From Paractinoplanes tereljensis (GTDB lineage: Bacteria; Actinomycetota; Actinomycetes; Mycobacteriales; Micromonosporaceae): a DNA stretch of 64,000 nucleotides. Of the stretch, positions 44,094 to 54,091 are shown in pieces (position 1 is the stretch's first letter; each line of letters begins with the position of its first letter). The stretch spans positions 55,642 to 119,641 of the forward strand of contig NZ_BOMY01000007.1 of assembly GCF_016862435.1 (NCBI RefSeq). Reading direction: 5' to 3'. The notes under the pieces were generated by a model, which was not told where the DNA came from, ran no database searches, and was given only the letters and a program-made list of their open reading frames with translations. The position numbers were made by a program, and so were the translations under genes.

Positions 44094-44639
44094 ATGAGTT
44101 TTGCCCGCGTCCGAGCGCTCGTCGTCGTCGGCGTGCTCGCCGTGGCCGCGGTCGTCTTCGTGATCACGGCCCTGGTCCGCGACACCCAGGGTGGTGCGGC
44201 GGCCGGTGAGGACTGCCCGGCGGGCGCCCCGCTCGCCGACGTTACCCTCCCGGACGATCCGGCCGAGGTCACCGTGAAGGTATACAACGGCACGAACACC
44301 GCCGGGTTGGCCGACAGCGTCACCAACGAGTTCAAAAACCGGCGCTTCACCGTGCAGAAGCCGGCCGAGAGCAAGACGAAGTTCAAGGGCGTCGCGCTCA
44401 TCCGGTTCGGTCCGGACAGCGTCGGCCGCGCCCAGCTGCTCCGGGCGTACTTCCTGGCCCAGTCGAAGATGGAATACAACGCCAAGCGCAAGGGCACCCT
44501 CATCGACATCGTCATCGGCAGCCAGTTCCGGCAGCTCGCGACGACCACCGAGGTCAACCAGTCGCTGGTCGAGGTCGGCGAGCCGACCCTGCCGCCGGGT
44601 TCCTGCCTCAAGCCGGCCAAGAAGAGCGACGACTCCTAG
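44094..44639 (+). CDS. Cei-like envelope protein with LytR C-terminal domain
   Basis: A 181-aa protein: N-terminal signal anchor (about 7-28, ALVVVGVLAVAAVVFVITAL), then an extracellular LytR_C domain with VTVKVYNGTNTAGLADSVTNE and two Cys (EDCPAG, GSCLKP) that may pair. The mycobacterial counterpart Rv2700 (Cei) is needed for cell-envelope integrity. GGAG stands ahead of ATG 44094. Convergent with suhB, overlapping 4 bp. Confidence 0.88.
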   Translation: MSFARVRALVVVGVLAVAAVVFVITALVRDTQGGAAAGEDCPAGAPLADVTLPDDPAEVTVKVYNGTNTAGLADSVTNEFKNRRFTVQKPAESKTKFKGVALIRFGPDSVGRAQLLRAYFLAQSKMEYNAKRKGTLIDIVIGSQFRQLATTTEVNQSLVEVGEPTLPPGSCLKPAKKSDDS

Positions 44640-45457
44640 GCGCCACCGGAGGCGTCCAGTTCGACCAGGAGGTCGTGCAGGGGGCCGAACAGGGCCGGTG
44701 GGGCCGCCACGACCATGTCGAGCCCGGGCGGGGCCCCCTGGAGGCCGGCTACCGTCGCGCCCGCCTCGGTCGCGATCAGGCCGCCGGCCGCGTGGTCCCA
44801 CGGATTGAGACCCTTCTCGAAGTACGCGTCGAGCAGTCCCTCGCCGACCGCACACAGATCCAGGGCGGCCGCCCCGAATCGCCGGATGTCACGCACCTGG
44901 GTGATCAACTGGGCCAGCACGGCACCCTGGTGAGCGCGCCGCTTGGCGTCGTAGCCGAAGCCGGTGCCGACCAGCGACTGGGCCAGGTCGGTGGCGTCCG
45001 AGCAGCGCAGCCGCCGGCCGTCGCGCCAGGCGCCGCCGCCCCGGGTCGCGGTCCACTCGTCGCCGGTCGCCGCGTTGATCACCACGCCGGCCTGCACCAC
45101 GCCGTCGACCTCGGCGGCCAGCGAGACCGCGTACTGCGGGAGGCCGTAGAGGTAGTTCACCGTTCCGTCGATCGGGTCGAGGATCCAGCGCACCGGCGAT
45201 CCGGGCTCGGAAGCCGTGTCGCCGTACTCCTCGCCGAGCACGCCGTCACCCGGGCGCGCCGAACGCAACGCGTTGATCACTTGGCGTTCGACGGCTCGAT
45301 CGGCCGCCGTCACGACATCGGTGCGGGTGCTCTTGGTCTGGACGTCGGTGATCGCCTCGGCCCGCATCCGGCGCGCGGTTTCCGCGGCCGTACGCGCTAT
45401 CGGCAGCGCTATCTCCAGCAACTCGCCCGCCGTCGATGCCGCCCGAATCTCACTCAC
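44636..45457 (-). CDS. suhB: Inositol monophosphatase family protein SuhB
   Basis: A 273-aa Mg-dependent, Li-sensitive phosphatase. Metal ligands: GVLGEEYGD (Glu), WILDPIDGTVNYLYGLP (two Asp) and LNPWDHAAGGLIATEAGA (Asp). It probably makes myo-inositol for phosphatidylinositol lipids and mycothiol. GTG 45457; divergent from sigA with a 257-bp gap. Confidence 0.94.
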   Translation of the reverse strand: MSEIRAASTAGELLEIALPIARTAAETARRMRAEAITDVQTKSTRTDVVTAADRAVERQVINALRSARPGDGVLGEEYGDTASEPGSPVRWILDPIDGTVNYLYGLPQYAVSLAAEVDGVVQAGVVINAATGDEWTATRGGGAWRDGRRLRCSDATDLAQSLVGTGFGYDAKRRAHQGAVLAQLITQVRDIRRFGAAALDLCAVGEGLLDAYFEKGLNPWDHAAGGLIATEAGATVAGLQGAPPGLDMVVAAPPALFGPLHDLLVELDASGGA

Positions 45458-45714
45458 TTGTCCGCCCTTTCGCCGTTACCATCATCGCGCCGGGCGTCTC
45501 CGGCGAGGTCGGCGACCCCCTTGCGGCGTGCTGCGGCGGGAGGATCTGATCGGACGGCGCTACAATTCACCCCTGCCCACGTTTTCGCGAACGTCCGAAG
45601 CTCCGATCGTCCGCGTCCCGGGGGCTCCCCACACCAACACCGGCCAGCCTCTTCGCCGTGCGCTGTGCTGGGCTCATGGCCGTGCACAACCTCATCGCCT
45701 CCGGAAGGTCATTC

Positions 45715-47256
<1,542 letters not shown>

Positions 47257-47268
47257 GTCGTTCAGTCA

Positions 47269-47329
47269 ACACAACGTGTCTGTTTGGTCACCACTCGTAC
47301 ATCGTCGGGTGGTGATCAGACCGTTGTGT
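47269..47329 (+). terminator. Long stem-loop after sigA
   Basis: ACACAACG (47269-47276) pairs with CGTTGTGT (47322-47329), and inner arms TCTG/CAGA and GTCACCAC/GTGGTGAT continue the stem. It begins 13 bp after the sigA stop. There is no U tract. It could terminate or stabilise the 3' end. Confidence 0.65.
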
Positions 47330-47500
47330 AGAAGTGATCGTTGACGTGGCACCCTTGGATCACGGCACACTAGTCGGAACACGTGTGACCTCGGTCCCCC
47401 CGGGGCACTGTGGGAAGGCTGCAACGGTGCAGGGTGTTGCACGATGTGTGAGCAGTAGCCGAGGAACATGTTCATCGGTGACGAACAGAGGAGGAAGGCG

Positions 47501-47740
47501 ATGACCCCGACCCTCACGCCGCCGGCGGGAAGTCTGGCCGGCACAGCAGCCGATGAACGGTGCGACCGCTGCAATGCAGCCGGAAAGCTCCGTTTGACTC
47601 TGGCTGGTGGAAGTGAGCTGGTGTTCTGCGGACACCACGCCAACCGGTATGCCGAAGACCTGGTGAAGATCGCAGTGCAGTACGCGGCGGATCCGGAGTT
47701 CACGTGGCGCGGCGCGGACATGATGTCTAACTCCAACTAG
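47501..47740 (+). CDS. DUF7455-type small zinc-ribbon protein
   Basis: A 79-aa protein: ERCDRCNAAGKLRLTLAGG with a CxxC, ELVFCGHHANRYAEDL with a Cys-x-His-His, a likely zinc site, and a short C-terminal tail. The family is found next to sigA in actinobacteria. ATG 47501 has GAGGAGGAAGG upstream, a very strong ribosome site. A 14-bp hairpin follows. Confidence 0.9.
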   Translation: MTPTLTPPAGSLAGTAADERCDRCNAAGKLRLTLAGGSELVFCGHHANRYAEDLVKIAVQYAADPEFTWRGADMMSNSN

Positions 47741-47760
47741 ATCCCCCGAAGTAGACGTAC

Positions 47761-47795
47761 GAAAGGGGCGCCCCGGGTGTGGGGGCGCCCCTTTC
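47761..47795. terminator. Bidirectional hairpin between the DUF7455 and XRE genes
   Basis: A perfect 14-bp stem GAAAGGGGCGCCCC (47761-47774) with its complement at 47782-47795. On the plus strand the stem ends in CTTTC. The XRE stop codon (47794-47796) overlaps the stem base, so both convergent genes use it. Confidence 0.88.
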
Positions 47796-48036
47796 ATGTC
47801 TCCGTTCCCCAGAGGTCCTCGACGCTGACCCCGAGTGCCCGGGCCACCTTGATGGCCAGGTAGACCGAGGGTGCGTAATCGCCGGTCTCCATCGCGATGA
47901 TGGTCTGCCGGCTGACCGCCACCGCCGCCGACAGGCCCTGCTGGGTGAGGCCGGCCTCCTTGCGGGCGGCCCGGATGCGCGTCCCCGCCGCACCGTCGGT
48001 CTCCGCGGCCCGCACCGGGCCGGACGGTGGCGCCAT
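47794..48036 (-). CDS. Small XRE-family regulator
   Basis: An 80-aa protein. A short N-terminal tail precedes the HTH: GTRIRAARKEAGLTQQGLSA, AVSRQTIIAMETGDYAPSVY, AIKVARALGVSVEDLW, which is the YozG/YgzD-like mini-repressor type. ATG 48036 overlaps the membrane protein stop (ATGA). Such small XRE genes usually repress their own operon; the palindromes at 48538-48564 are candidate operators. Confidence 0.9.
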   Translation of the reverse strand: MAPPSGPVRAAETDGAAGTRIRAARKEAGLTQQGLSAAVAVSRQTIIAMETGDYAPSVYLAIKVARALGVSVEDLWGTET

Positions 48037-48527
48037 CAGTCCTCGTCCCCGGCCAGCGCCTCGAGCCGGTTGCGCCGCCGGATCTTGACGTTGGTGATCA
48101 CCACCGTGCAGACGGCGCCGACGACCCCGCCCACGATCGCGCCGATCCAGGTCTCGCCGTCGGGGTCCCACGCATACATCGCGCCGACCACGAAGCCCAG
48201 GTACGGCACGGTGGTCAGCACGAGCAGCACGACGCGCTTGGCGCCCCACCCGCGCGGGGTGGTGTCGACCTTGCGGCGCAACACGTACAGCTGGCTGAGC
48301 ATCAACGGCACCCAGTAAAGCGCCATGACGACCGCGAGCGGCACCACTGAAGGCTTACCCAGCGACCACACCATGATCGCCGCCGCCCACGGGATGAGCA
48401 GGGTCTGCAGCGAGGAAGCCGCGGTGATCCCCTCATACCACCGGAGACGCTCCCGCTCGTCGCCGTACAGGTCGCCGTCGAGATCCAGATTCCACCGCAC
48501 CACGCGGTCGAGCACGTCCGTCGTCAT
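48036..48527 (-). CDS. Four-helix membrane protein paired with an XRE regulator
   Basis: A 163-aa protein with hydrophobic segments at about 44-58, 62-80, 98-116 and 126-146 and charged ends. N-terminus MTTDVLDRVVRWNLDLDGDL. No known domain. It is translated first in a two-gene operon with the XRE gene, a pairing often seen in actinobacteria and Firmicutes for sensing or modulating the repressor. Function unknown. Confidence 0.8.
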   Translation of the reverse strand: MTTDVLDRVVRWNLDLDGDLYGDERERLRWYEGITAASSLQTLLIPWAAAIMVWSLGKPSVVPLAVVMALYWVPLMLSQLYVLRRKVDTTPRGWGAKRVVLLVLTTVPYLGFVVGAMYAWDPDGETWIGAIVGGVVGAVCTVVITNVKIRRRNRLEALAGDED

Positions 48528-48533
48528 GCGTCC

Positions 48534-48564
48534 ATCCTGACGTCAAGAGTTCTTGACGTCAAGA
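48534..48564 (-). promoter_or_regulatory. Palindromic operator/promoter of the XRE-membrane protein operon
   Basis: Two TGACGTCA palindromes (48538-48545 and, extended to a perfect 14-mer TCTTGACGTCAAGA, 48551-48564) lie 16 bp apart. On the minus strand TTGACG (48562-48557) and CAGGAT (48539-48534) are spaced by 17 bp, so the dyads overlap a plausible sigma-70 promoter whose start would be at or next to the ATG at 48527. This fits repression by the operon's own XRE protein. Confidence 0.65.
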
Positions 48565-48582
48565 GGACTTAACATTGCGAGC

Positions 48583-50307
48583 TCAGAGGGTCTGGATCGT
48601 CGCGATCCGCTCCTCGAGCTGCTCGATGGTGGCCTGGGCACTGGGCGGGCCGCCGCAGAGCCGGCGGAGTTCCGCGTGGATCTTGCCGTGCGGCAGGTTG
48701 GTGCGGTGGTGGTGCGCGGCGACAAGGGTGTTCAGCTGGCGCCGGAGGCTGTTACGACGCTCCCCGGCGGACATCGGCACGACTTCCGGTTTTCGGGGCT
48801 CCGGGACCGGCTCAGCGGCTTTCTGCCGCTTCTGAGCGGTGAGCTGCTCGGTCTGCCGGCGGTTGAGCAGCATGGTCACCTCGTCCGGCGTCAGCAGGCC
48901 GGGCAGCCCGAGGTAGGCCGCCTCCTCGGCGGTGCCGCTGAGCGCACCGGTGCCGAACGAGGTGCCGTCGTAGATGACCTGGTCCAGCTCGGCGCTCGCG
49001 GACAGCGCCTCGAACTGCTTCTCCAGGTCGCCGGACGCGTCCTCCGCACGCTGCGCCTTCTCGAGCAGGTCGTCGTCCAGCCCGTCCTTCTCCTTGGGGG
49101 CGCCGAGGATGTGGTCGCGCTGCGCCTCCATCTCGCTGGCCAGCCCGAGCAGGTGCGGCACGCTGGGCAGGAACACGGTGGCCGTCTCGCCGGGCAGCCG
49201 GGACCGCACGAAGCGGCCGATCGCCTGGGCGAAGTACAGCGGGGTCGAGGCACTGGTGGCGTAGACGCCGACGGACAGGCGCGGGATGTCGACGCCCTCG
49301 GACACCATCCGGACGGCCACCATCCAGCGCTGGTCCGACTCGGCGAACGAGGCGATCCGGCCGGAGGAGCCGTCGTCGTCGGAGAGCACCACCACGGCCG
49401 GCTCGCCGGTGATCTCGTGCAGCAGTTTCGCGTACGCCCGGGCGGTTTGCTGGTCGCTCGCGATCACCAGGCCGCCGGCATCGGCGATGCCGGCCGACCG
49501 CAGCTTGGACAGCCGGGCGTCGGCGGCCCGCAGCACCTGCGGCATCCAGCCGCCGCGGTGATCCAGCGCGGTGCGCCAGGCCTGGGCGATCAGGTCCTTG
49601 GTCATCGGCTCGCCGAGCCGGGCCGCGAGCTCGTCGCCGGCGTTGGTGCGCCAGCGGGTCTCCCCCGAGTACGCCATGAAGAGCACCGGCCGCACGACCC
49701 CGTCGCGCAGCGCGTCGGAGTAGCCGTAGACCGAGTCGGCCCGGGACCGCTGCAGCCCGTCGTTGCCGCGCTCGTAGGTGACGAACGGGATCGGGTTGTC
49801 GTCCGAGCGGAACGGGGTGCCGGTGAGCATCAGCCGCCGCTCGGCCTCGTCGAACGCCGACTTGACCCCGTCACCCCAGGTGCGCGAGTCGCCGGCGTGG
49901 TGGATCTCGTCGAGGATGACGAAGGTGGACCGGGTCATCGTGCGCCGGCGGTGCACCTGCGGGGCCATGCCGACCTGGGCGTAGGTGAGCACGGCACCGT
50001 GGAAGTCGCGGGACGAGTGCACGTCCGAGTTGCGGAACATCGGGTCGAGCTGGATGCCGACCCGGGCCGCGGCGTTCGCCCACTGGGTCTTCAGGTGCTC
50101 GGTGGGGCAGACCACGGTGACCGCCTCGACGGTGCCGTGCGCGAGCAGCTCGGCCGCGATGCGCAGGGCGAACGTGGTCTTGCCGGCACCCGGCGTGGCC
50201 ACGGCCATGAAGTCCTGACCGGGTCGGCGAAGGTAGGTCACCAGAGCCTTGCGCTGCCAGTCACGCAGCGCCGGAAAGGTATCGAGGTTAGGTAAAGGCG
50301 GGCTCAC
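48583..50307 (-). CDS. DEAD/DEAH-box superfamily 2 helicase
   Basis: A 574-aa protein: Q/Walker A region LRDWQRKALVTYLRR and VATPGAGKTTFALRIA, motif II FVILDEIHHAGD, motif III LMLTGTPFR, and motif VI AQAIGRFVRSRLPGE, with a C-terminal extension of about 190 residues (MLLNRRQTEQLTAQKRQKAA, LRRQLNTLVAAHHHRTN). Similar to actinobacterial YprA/RadD-like helicases that load on damaged DNA or RNA; exact role unknown. Start probably GTG 50307; the TTGs at 50328/50331 lie in the terminator tail. Confidence 0.9.
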   Translation of the reverse strand: MSPPLPNLDTFPALRDWQRKALVTYLRRPGQDFMAVATPGAGKTTFALRIAAELLAHGTVEAVTVVCPTEHLKTQWANAAARVGIQLDPMFRNSDVHSSRDFHGAVLTYAQVGMAPQVHRRRTMTRSTFVILDEIHHAGDSRTWGDGVKSAFDEAERRLMLTGTPFRSDDNPIPFVTYERGNDGLQRSRADSVYGYSDALRDGVVRPVLFMAYSGETRWRTNAGDELAARLGEPMTKDLIAQAWRTALDHRGGWMPQVLRAADARLSKLRSAGIADAGGLVIASDQQTARAYAKLLHEITGEPAVVVLSDDDGSSGRIASFAESDQRWMVAVRMVSEGVDIPRLSVGVYATSASTPLYFAQAIGRFVRSRLPGETATVFLPSVPHLLGLASEMEAQRDHILGAPKEKDGLDDDLLEKAQRAEDASGDLEKQFEALSASAELDQVIYDGTSFGTGALSGTAEEAAYLGLPGLLTPDEVTMLLNRRQTEQLTAQKRQKAAEPVPEPRKPEVVPMSAGERRNSLRRQLNTLVAAHHHRTNLPHGKIHAELRRLCGGPPSAQATIEQLEERIATIQTL

Positions 50308-50328
50308 GCGCGGAAAGGTCCCCTTCAA

Positions 50329-50355
50329 CAAAATCGCCCCCGACGGGCGGGGGCG
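50329..50355 (-). terminator. Rho-independent terminator after the TRIC-family gene
   Basis: On the minus strand, CGCCCCC/GGGGGCG (50355-50349 with 50341-50335) forms a 7-bp stem with a 7-nt loop, followed by ATTTTG. It ends the TRIC gene transcript, right before the helicase gene. Confidence 0.75.
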
Positions 50356-50379
50356 CGAACCAGCATAGCCACCCCGCGG

Positions 50380-51015
50380 TCAGGGCACCGCGATCGGCGC
50401 GGACCACCGCCGGTACAGCGCGAGCAGCCGCAAACCGGTGATGAGCACGGCTCCGAGCGCCATCGGGCCGGGCCCGGACAGGCCGATCTCGCGCATGATG
50501 GTGACAAGAATCGCTCCGCCGAGGGCGACGATCGCGTAGATGTCACGCTGCAGGACGACCGGGATCTCGCCGGTCAGCAGGTCCCGGGCCAGGCCGCCGC
50601 CGATGGCGGTAAGCATGCCGATGAGGCAGGCGCCGACCGGTGGCACGCCTGCGTCGAGGGCCTTGAGGGTGCCGGTGACGGTGAACAGCCCGAGTCCGGC
50701 CGCATCCAGCAGCAGCACCGTCCGGCGCAGCCGGTTGAGCTGGGGATGCAGCCAGAACACGGCGATCGAGGCGAGCACCGCGGTGACCGCGTACCGCCAG
50801 TCGGCGAAGGCGAGCGGCGGCACCGCGCCGATCACGAGATCGCGCAGGATGCCGCCGCCGAGCGCCGCGACGAAACCGACCAATGCCACACCGAACAGGT
50901 CGAGCCGCTTGGCGACCGCCGCCGACGCCCCCGAGGCGGCGAAAACCGCGACGCCGACCAGATCACCGACGAGTAGGAAGTTCAGTGCTTCATCGACTCG
51001 TAGATCTCCTTGCAC
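50380..51015 (-). CDS. TRIC/UPF0126 family cation channel
   Basis: A 211-aa membrane protein with seven hydrophobic segments and the duplicated signature GGGILRDLVIG (first half) and GGGLARDLLTG (second half), the mark of the prokaryotic TRIC (trimeric intracellular cation channel) family, formerly YicG/UPF0126. It probably conducts K+ or related ions. The start is uncertain: GTG 51015 lies inside the DUF3039 gene, giving a 34-bp overlap. Confidence 0.87.
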   Translation of the reverse strand: MQGDLRVDEALNFLLVGDLVGVAVFAASGASAAVAKRLDLFGVALVGFVAALGGGILRDLVIGAVPPLAFADWRYAVTAVLASIAVFWLHPQLNRLRRTVLLLDAAGLGLFTVTGTLKALDAGVPPVGACLIGMLTAIGGGLARDLLTGEIPVVLQRDIYAIVALGGAILVTIMREIGLSGPGPMALGAVLITGLRLLALYRRWSAPIAVP

Positions 51016-51200
51016 TGCGGACAGACCGGGGCGCCCTTCTTCGGCGTCTTGGTCACCGGGAACTTCTCCCCGCACAGCGCTACGACGTAGGTGCCCATGA
51101 CCGCGCTCTCGGCGATCTTCTCCTTCTTGACGTAATGGAACATCTCCGGCCCGGTGTCCGCGTCCTTGGTCTCCGGGCGCTCCAGGATCTGCGTGGTCAC
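50982..51200 (-). CDS. DUF3039 small zinc-ribbon protein
   Basis: A 72-aa protein: ETKDADTGPEMFHYVKKEKI, VMGTYVVALCGEKFPVTKTP and VCPQCKEIYESM. One Cys in ALCGE and a CxxC pair make a metal site. The family is confined to actinobacteria. GTG 51200. It overlaps the TRIC gene that follows and both probably share a promoter. Function unknown. Confidence 0.92.
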   Translation of the reverse strand: MTTQILERPETKDADTGPEMFHYVKKEKIAESAVMGTYVVALCGEKFPVTKTPKKGAPVCPQCKEIYESMKH

Positions 51201-51339
51201 GACATCAGCCCTTCAGAAAAGAAACCGCCGGCGCCCCCAGCGCGGCGGACGGTATGCACGCTCCGACCAGCAAGTCTGACACCTCACGCCGAAGCGGTCC
51301 AACGTCGGCGGCCGGGGCGGGCGCCGTAACGTAGGTGTC

Positions 51340-52281
51340 GTGACTGACTTCGCGATTCAATACGGCGAGCACGTGACCCGTGCCCGCCGGGACGGCCGGC
51401 CGGTGGTCGCGCTGGAGAGCACGATCATCTCCCACGGTCTCCCCCACCCGGACAACCTGCGGGTGGCGCGCGAGATCGAGCAGACCGTCCGGGACAACGG
51501 CGCCGTGCCCGCCACCATCGGCATGATCGGCGGCAAGCTTGTCGTCGGCCTCGACGACAGCCAGATCGAGCACCTGGCGCTGGCCGAGGGGGTGGCCAAG
51601 CTCAGCGTCCGCGACCTGGCGGTGGCCGCCGCCAAGCGGGCCGACGGCGCCACCACGGTTGCCGCCACCAGCGCGGTCGCCGCGGCCGCCGAGATCGGCG
51701 TGTTCGCCACCGGCGGCCTGGGCGGGGTGCACCGGGAGGCGAGCGTCACCTTCGACGAGTCGGCCGACCTGGTCACGCTGGCCCGCACGCCGATCGTGGT
51801 GGTCTGTGCCGGGGTGAAATCAATCCTCGACGTGGGCGCCACCCTGGAGCGGCTGGAGACGCTCGGCGTCGCGGTGGCCGGTTACCGCACCAGGCGTTTC
51901 CCCGGCTTCTTCATCACCGACGGCGGCTTCGACGTGGACTGGGAGCTCGACTCGGCCGACCAGGTCGCCGACGTCATGCGGGCCCGCACCGACCAGGGCG
52001 TCGGGGCCGGTGCGCTGATCCTGGCCAACCCGCTGCCGATCGGCGAGCAACTCGACCCGGTGCTGCACGACCGCACCCTGGCCGAGGGCCTCGACCTGCT
52101 GGCCAGCCACCACATCACCGGCAAGGCGGTCACCCCGTTCCTGCTGTCGCACTTCCACTCCAGCACCGAGGGGCAGAGCCTCGCGGTCAACGTGCGGATC
52201 ATCCTGCGTAACGCGGCGCTGGCCGCGCAGATCGCGGCGGCGCACACCCCCGCACCGGCACCGGTGGGCTTCAGCGCGTGA
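51340..52281 (+). CDS. psuG: Pseudouridine-5'-phosphate glycosidase
   Basis: A 313-aa PsuG cleaving pseudouridine-5'-phosphate to uracil and ribose-5-phosphate. Signatures: VVALESTIISHGLPHPDN with the catalytic Glu, AVPATIGMIGGKLVVGL, FATGGLGGVHREASVTFDES, and NPLPIGEQLD. The C-terminal TGKAVTPFLLSHFHSSTEG is intact. GTG 51340. The sugar kinase overlapping by 4 bp makes the pair a nucleoside-catabolism unit. Confidence 0.95.
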   Translation: MTDFAIQYGEHVTRARRDGRPVVALESTIISHGLPHPDNLRVAREIEQTVRDNGAVPATIGMIGGKLVVGLDDSQIEHLALAEGVAKLSVRDLAVAAAKRADGATTVAATSAVAAAAEIGVFATGGLGGVHREASVTFDESADLVTLARTPIVVVCAGVKSILDVGATLERLETLGVAVAGYRTRRFPGFFITDGGFDVDWELDSADQVADVMRARTDQGVGAGALILANPLPIGEQLDPVLHDRTLAEGLDLLASHHITGKAVTPFLLSHFHSSTEGQSLAVNVRIILRNAALAAQIAAAHTPAPAPVGFSA

Positions 52282-53147
52282 TCGTGGTCGGCGACCTGGT
52301 CACCGACGTCCTGGTGGAGCACTCCGGCCCGATCCAGATCGGGTCGGACACCAACGCGTCCATCACGGTGCGCGGCGGTGGTCAGGCCGCGAACACGGCG
52401 GCCTGGCTGGCCCACGCCGGGGTGCCGGTGACGCTGGTCGCCGCGGTCGGCGACGATCCGGCCGGGCGGGACCGGGTAGCCGAGCTGGTGGCGGCCGGGG
52501 TGCGGTGCGCGGTGCGCGCGCACGTCGGCGCGCCGACCGGCAGTGTGGTGGTGCTGGCCGGGCCGGACGAACGCACGATGATCACCGACCGAGGTGCGTC
52601 GCTGTTGCTCGAGCCGGCCGACGTGGTCGCCGCCATCACCGCGTCGACCGCCCGCCACCTGCATCTTTCCGGATATCCGCTGCTGCATGACGGGTCCCGG
52701 GCGGCCGGCCTCGCCGCCCTGGCGGCGGCCTCAGACCGAGGAATGACCACGAGCGTCGACGCGGCCTCGGCGGCCCCCTTGCGGTCGGTGGGGGCCGAGG
52801 CTTTCCTGACCTGGGTACGCGGTACCGACCTGCTCCTGTGCAACGCCGACGAGGCCGACGTGCTGGCCGGGCCCGGTTCCGCCGCGGCGCAGGCCGACCG
52901 GCTCGCCGCCACGGTGCGGAACGTGGTGGTGAAACAGGGAGCGGCCGGGGCCTGCTGGGCCGGGGACGGTCAGATCTGGCGGGGGCGCTCCACCCGCGTA
53001 CCGATGAAGGATCCGACCGGGGCCGGAGATGCCTTCGCGGCCGGCCTGATCGCCAGCTGGTGTTCCGGCGGCACGCCGCAGGCCGCGCTCGCGGCCGGCG
53101 CCGCCCTCGGCGCCGAAGCCGTCGCGAAGGTCGGAGCCCGCCCCTAG
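52278..53147 (+). CDS. PfkB-family carbohydrate kinase (probable pseudouridine kinase)
   Basis: A 289-aa ribokinase-like protein: MIVVGDLVTDVLVEHSGP, GGGQAANTAAWLAHAGVP (PfkB signature 1), the N-x-x-E-like DLLLCNADEADVL, and DPTGAGDAFAAGLIASW (signature 2 with the catalytic Asp). Coupled to psuG by a GTGA overlap, it probably phosphorylates pseudouridine to feed PsuG. Ribose or another nucleoside is an alternative substrate. Confidence 0.88.
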   Translation: MIVVGDLVTDVLVEHSGPIQIGSDTNASITVRGGGQAANTAAWLAHAGVPVTLVAAVGDDPAGRDRVAELVAAGVRCAVRAHVGAPTGSVVVLAGPDERTMITDRGASLLLEPADVVAAITASTARHLHLSGYPLLHDGSRAAGLAALAAASDRGMTTSVDAASAAPLRSVGAEAFLTWVRGTDLLLCNADEADVLAGPGSAAAQADRLAATVRNVVVKQGAAGACWAGDGQIWRGRSTRVPMKDPTGAGDAFAAGLIASWCSGGTPQAALAAGAALGAEAVAKVGARP

Positions 53148-53521
53148 CGCGGGTGGCGCTCCGGCTCGGTCCAGTGCTCGCCGTCGATCGTCAGATATTC
53201 CACCTCGTCAACGGGCTGCTGGGCCAGGGCGGCCTGCTGCTGTTGCTCCCGTTCCAGGGCCGAGGCGGCCCGCTCGGCCTTGGACTTGGCCGGCCGGTCG
53301 TTCGCGATCAGGACGGCCGCCCAGGGCAGGAAGACCATGCCGGCGGCGCAGAGGACGAGCCAGAGCCCCAGCCACGGCGGGCGGAAACTGATCAGGACGG
53401 CACCCAGGATGAGACAGGCGGCCCGCACGCTCATCATCGACACGTAACGGATCTGCCGGCTCCGGAACTGATCGTTCTGGCTGCGGGCGGCATCGGTGAT
53501 CAGGACCGGCTGCTTCTTCAC
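53144..53521 (-). CDS. DUF3099 membrane protein
   Basis: A 125-aa protein: LITDAARSQNDQFRSRQIRY, then SVRAACLILGAVLISFRPPW and two transmembrane helices (about 33-50 and 55-72) followed by a charged tail with a Gln-rich stretch (EREQQQQAALAQQ). Fits DUF3099 of actinobacteria. GTG 53521 with GGAGG 8 nt upstream is preferred over ATG 53548. It overlaps the kinase gene's end by 4 bp. Confidence 0.9.
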   Translation of the reverse strand: MKKQPVLITDAARSQNDQFRSRQIRYVSMMSVRAACLILGAVLISFRPPWLGLWLVLCAAGMVFLPWAAVLIANDRPAKSKAERAASALEREQQQQAALAQQPVDEVEYLTIDGEHWTEPERHPR

Positions 53522-53578
53522 GGTGGGGTCCTCCGATCGACCCCTCATCCTTGCACCGTTCCGGCGGTCATGTGCAAA

Positions 53579-54091
53579 TCAGGGTCGGTCGGCCCTTTCC
53601 TCCAGGCGCTCGACCACCTCTTCGGCGGTCGCCTGGAGAAAGAGGAGGTCGTCGCGGCTGAACGCGCGTGGCTGGACGTCCAGGCCGCAGAGCCCGCCGA
53701 GCACGTGACCGGACTGCGACACCAGCGGCGCACCCGCGTAGGCCCGCACGCCGCCGACCGTGACCAGCGGGTTGTCGTGGAACATCGGATCGATGGCGAG
53801 ATCGGTGACGCTGCGTGGCGCCCGCTCGGTGACCAGCGGCTGGCAGAACGCCCATTCCAGCGGCGTGCCGCCGGATTCCTGGATGAACTCCGGAACCGGG
53901 CCGTGCCCGGCCAGGAACACCTGGGCGTCGTTGAGCAGCACGTCGATCATCACGAACGGGGTGTCCAGGCGCTGCACCACCCGGTCCACGAGTTCGCGCA
54001 GGAAGGGGCGTTCCGCCTCGCGGTCGAGGCCGAGCCGGGCGACGTCGATCAGCCGGTCCACCGTACGGATCGCCGGGTAGTGGTCGATCAC
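53579..54091 (-). CDS. GAF domain protein at the end of the chemotaxis operon
   Basis: A 170-aa protein made of one GAF domain: DTPFVMIDVLLNDAQVFLAG, GTPLEWAFCQPLVTERAPRS, TDLAIDPMFHDNPLV and GGVRAYAGAPLVSQSGHVLG, ending in a helix. A Cys in the AFCQP loop is the usual position in GAF domains that sense redox or bind ligand. No kinase or cyclase domain is attached. GTG 54091 overlaps the previous stop. It may modulate the chemotaxis proteins encoded upstream (inference). Confidence 0.85.
   Translation of the reverse strand: MIDHYPAIRTVDRLIDVARLGLDREAERPFLRELVDRVVQRLDTPFVMIDVLLNDAQVFLAGHGPVPEFIQESGGTPLEWAFCQPLVTERAPRSVTDLAIDPMFHDNPLVTVGGVRAYAGAPLVSQSGHVLGGLCGLDVQPRAFSRDDLLFLQATAEEVVERLEERADRP

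Noticed and set aside
45561..45566. TACAAT as a -10 element for sigA
   Set aside because: A good hexamer, but no -35-like sequence lies 16-19 bp upstream, so I do not annotate a promoter.
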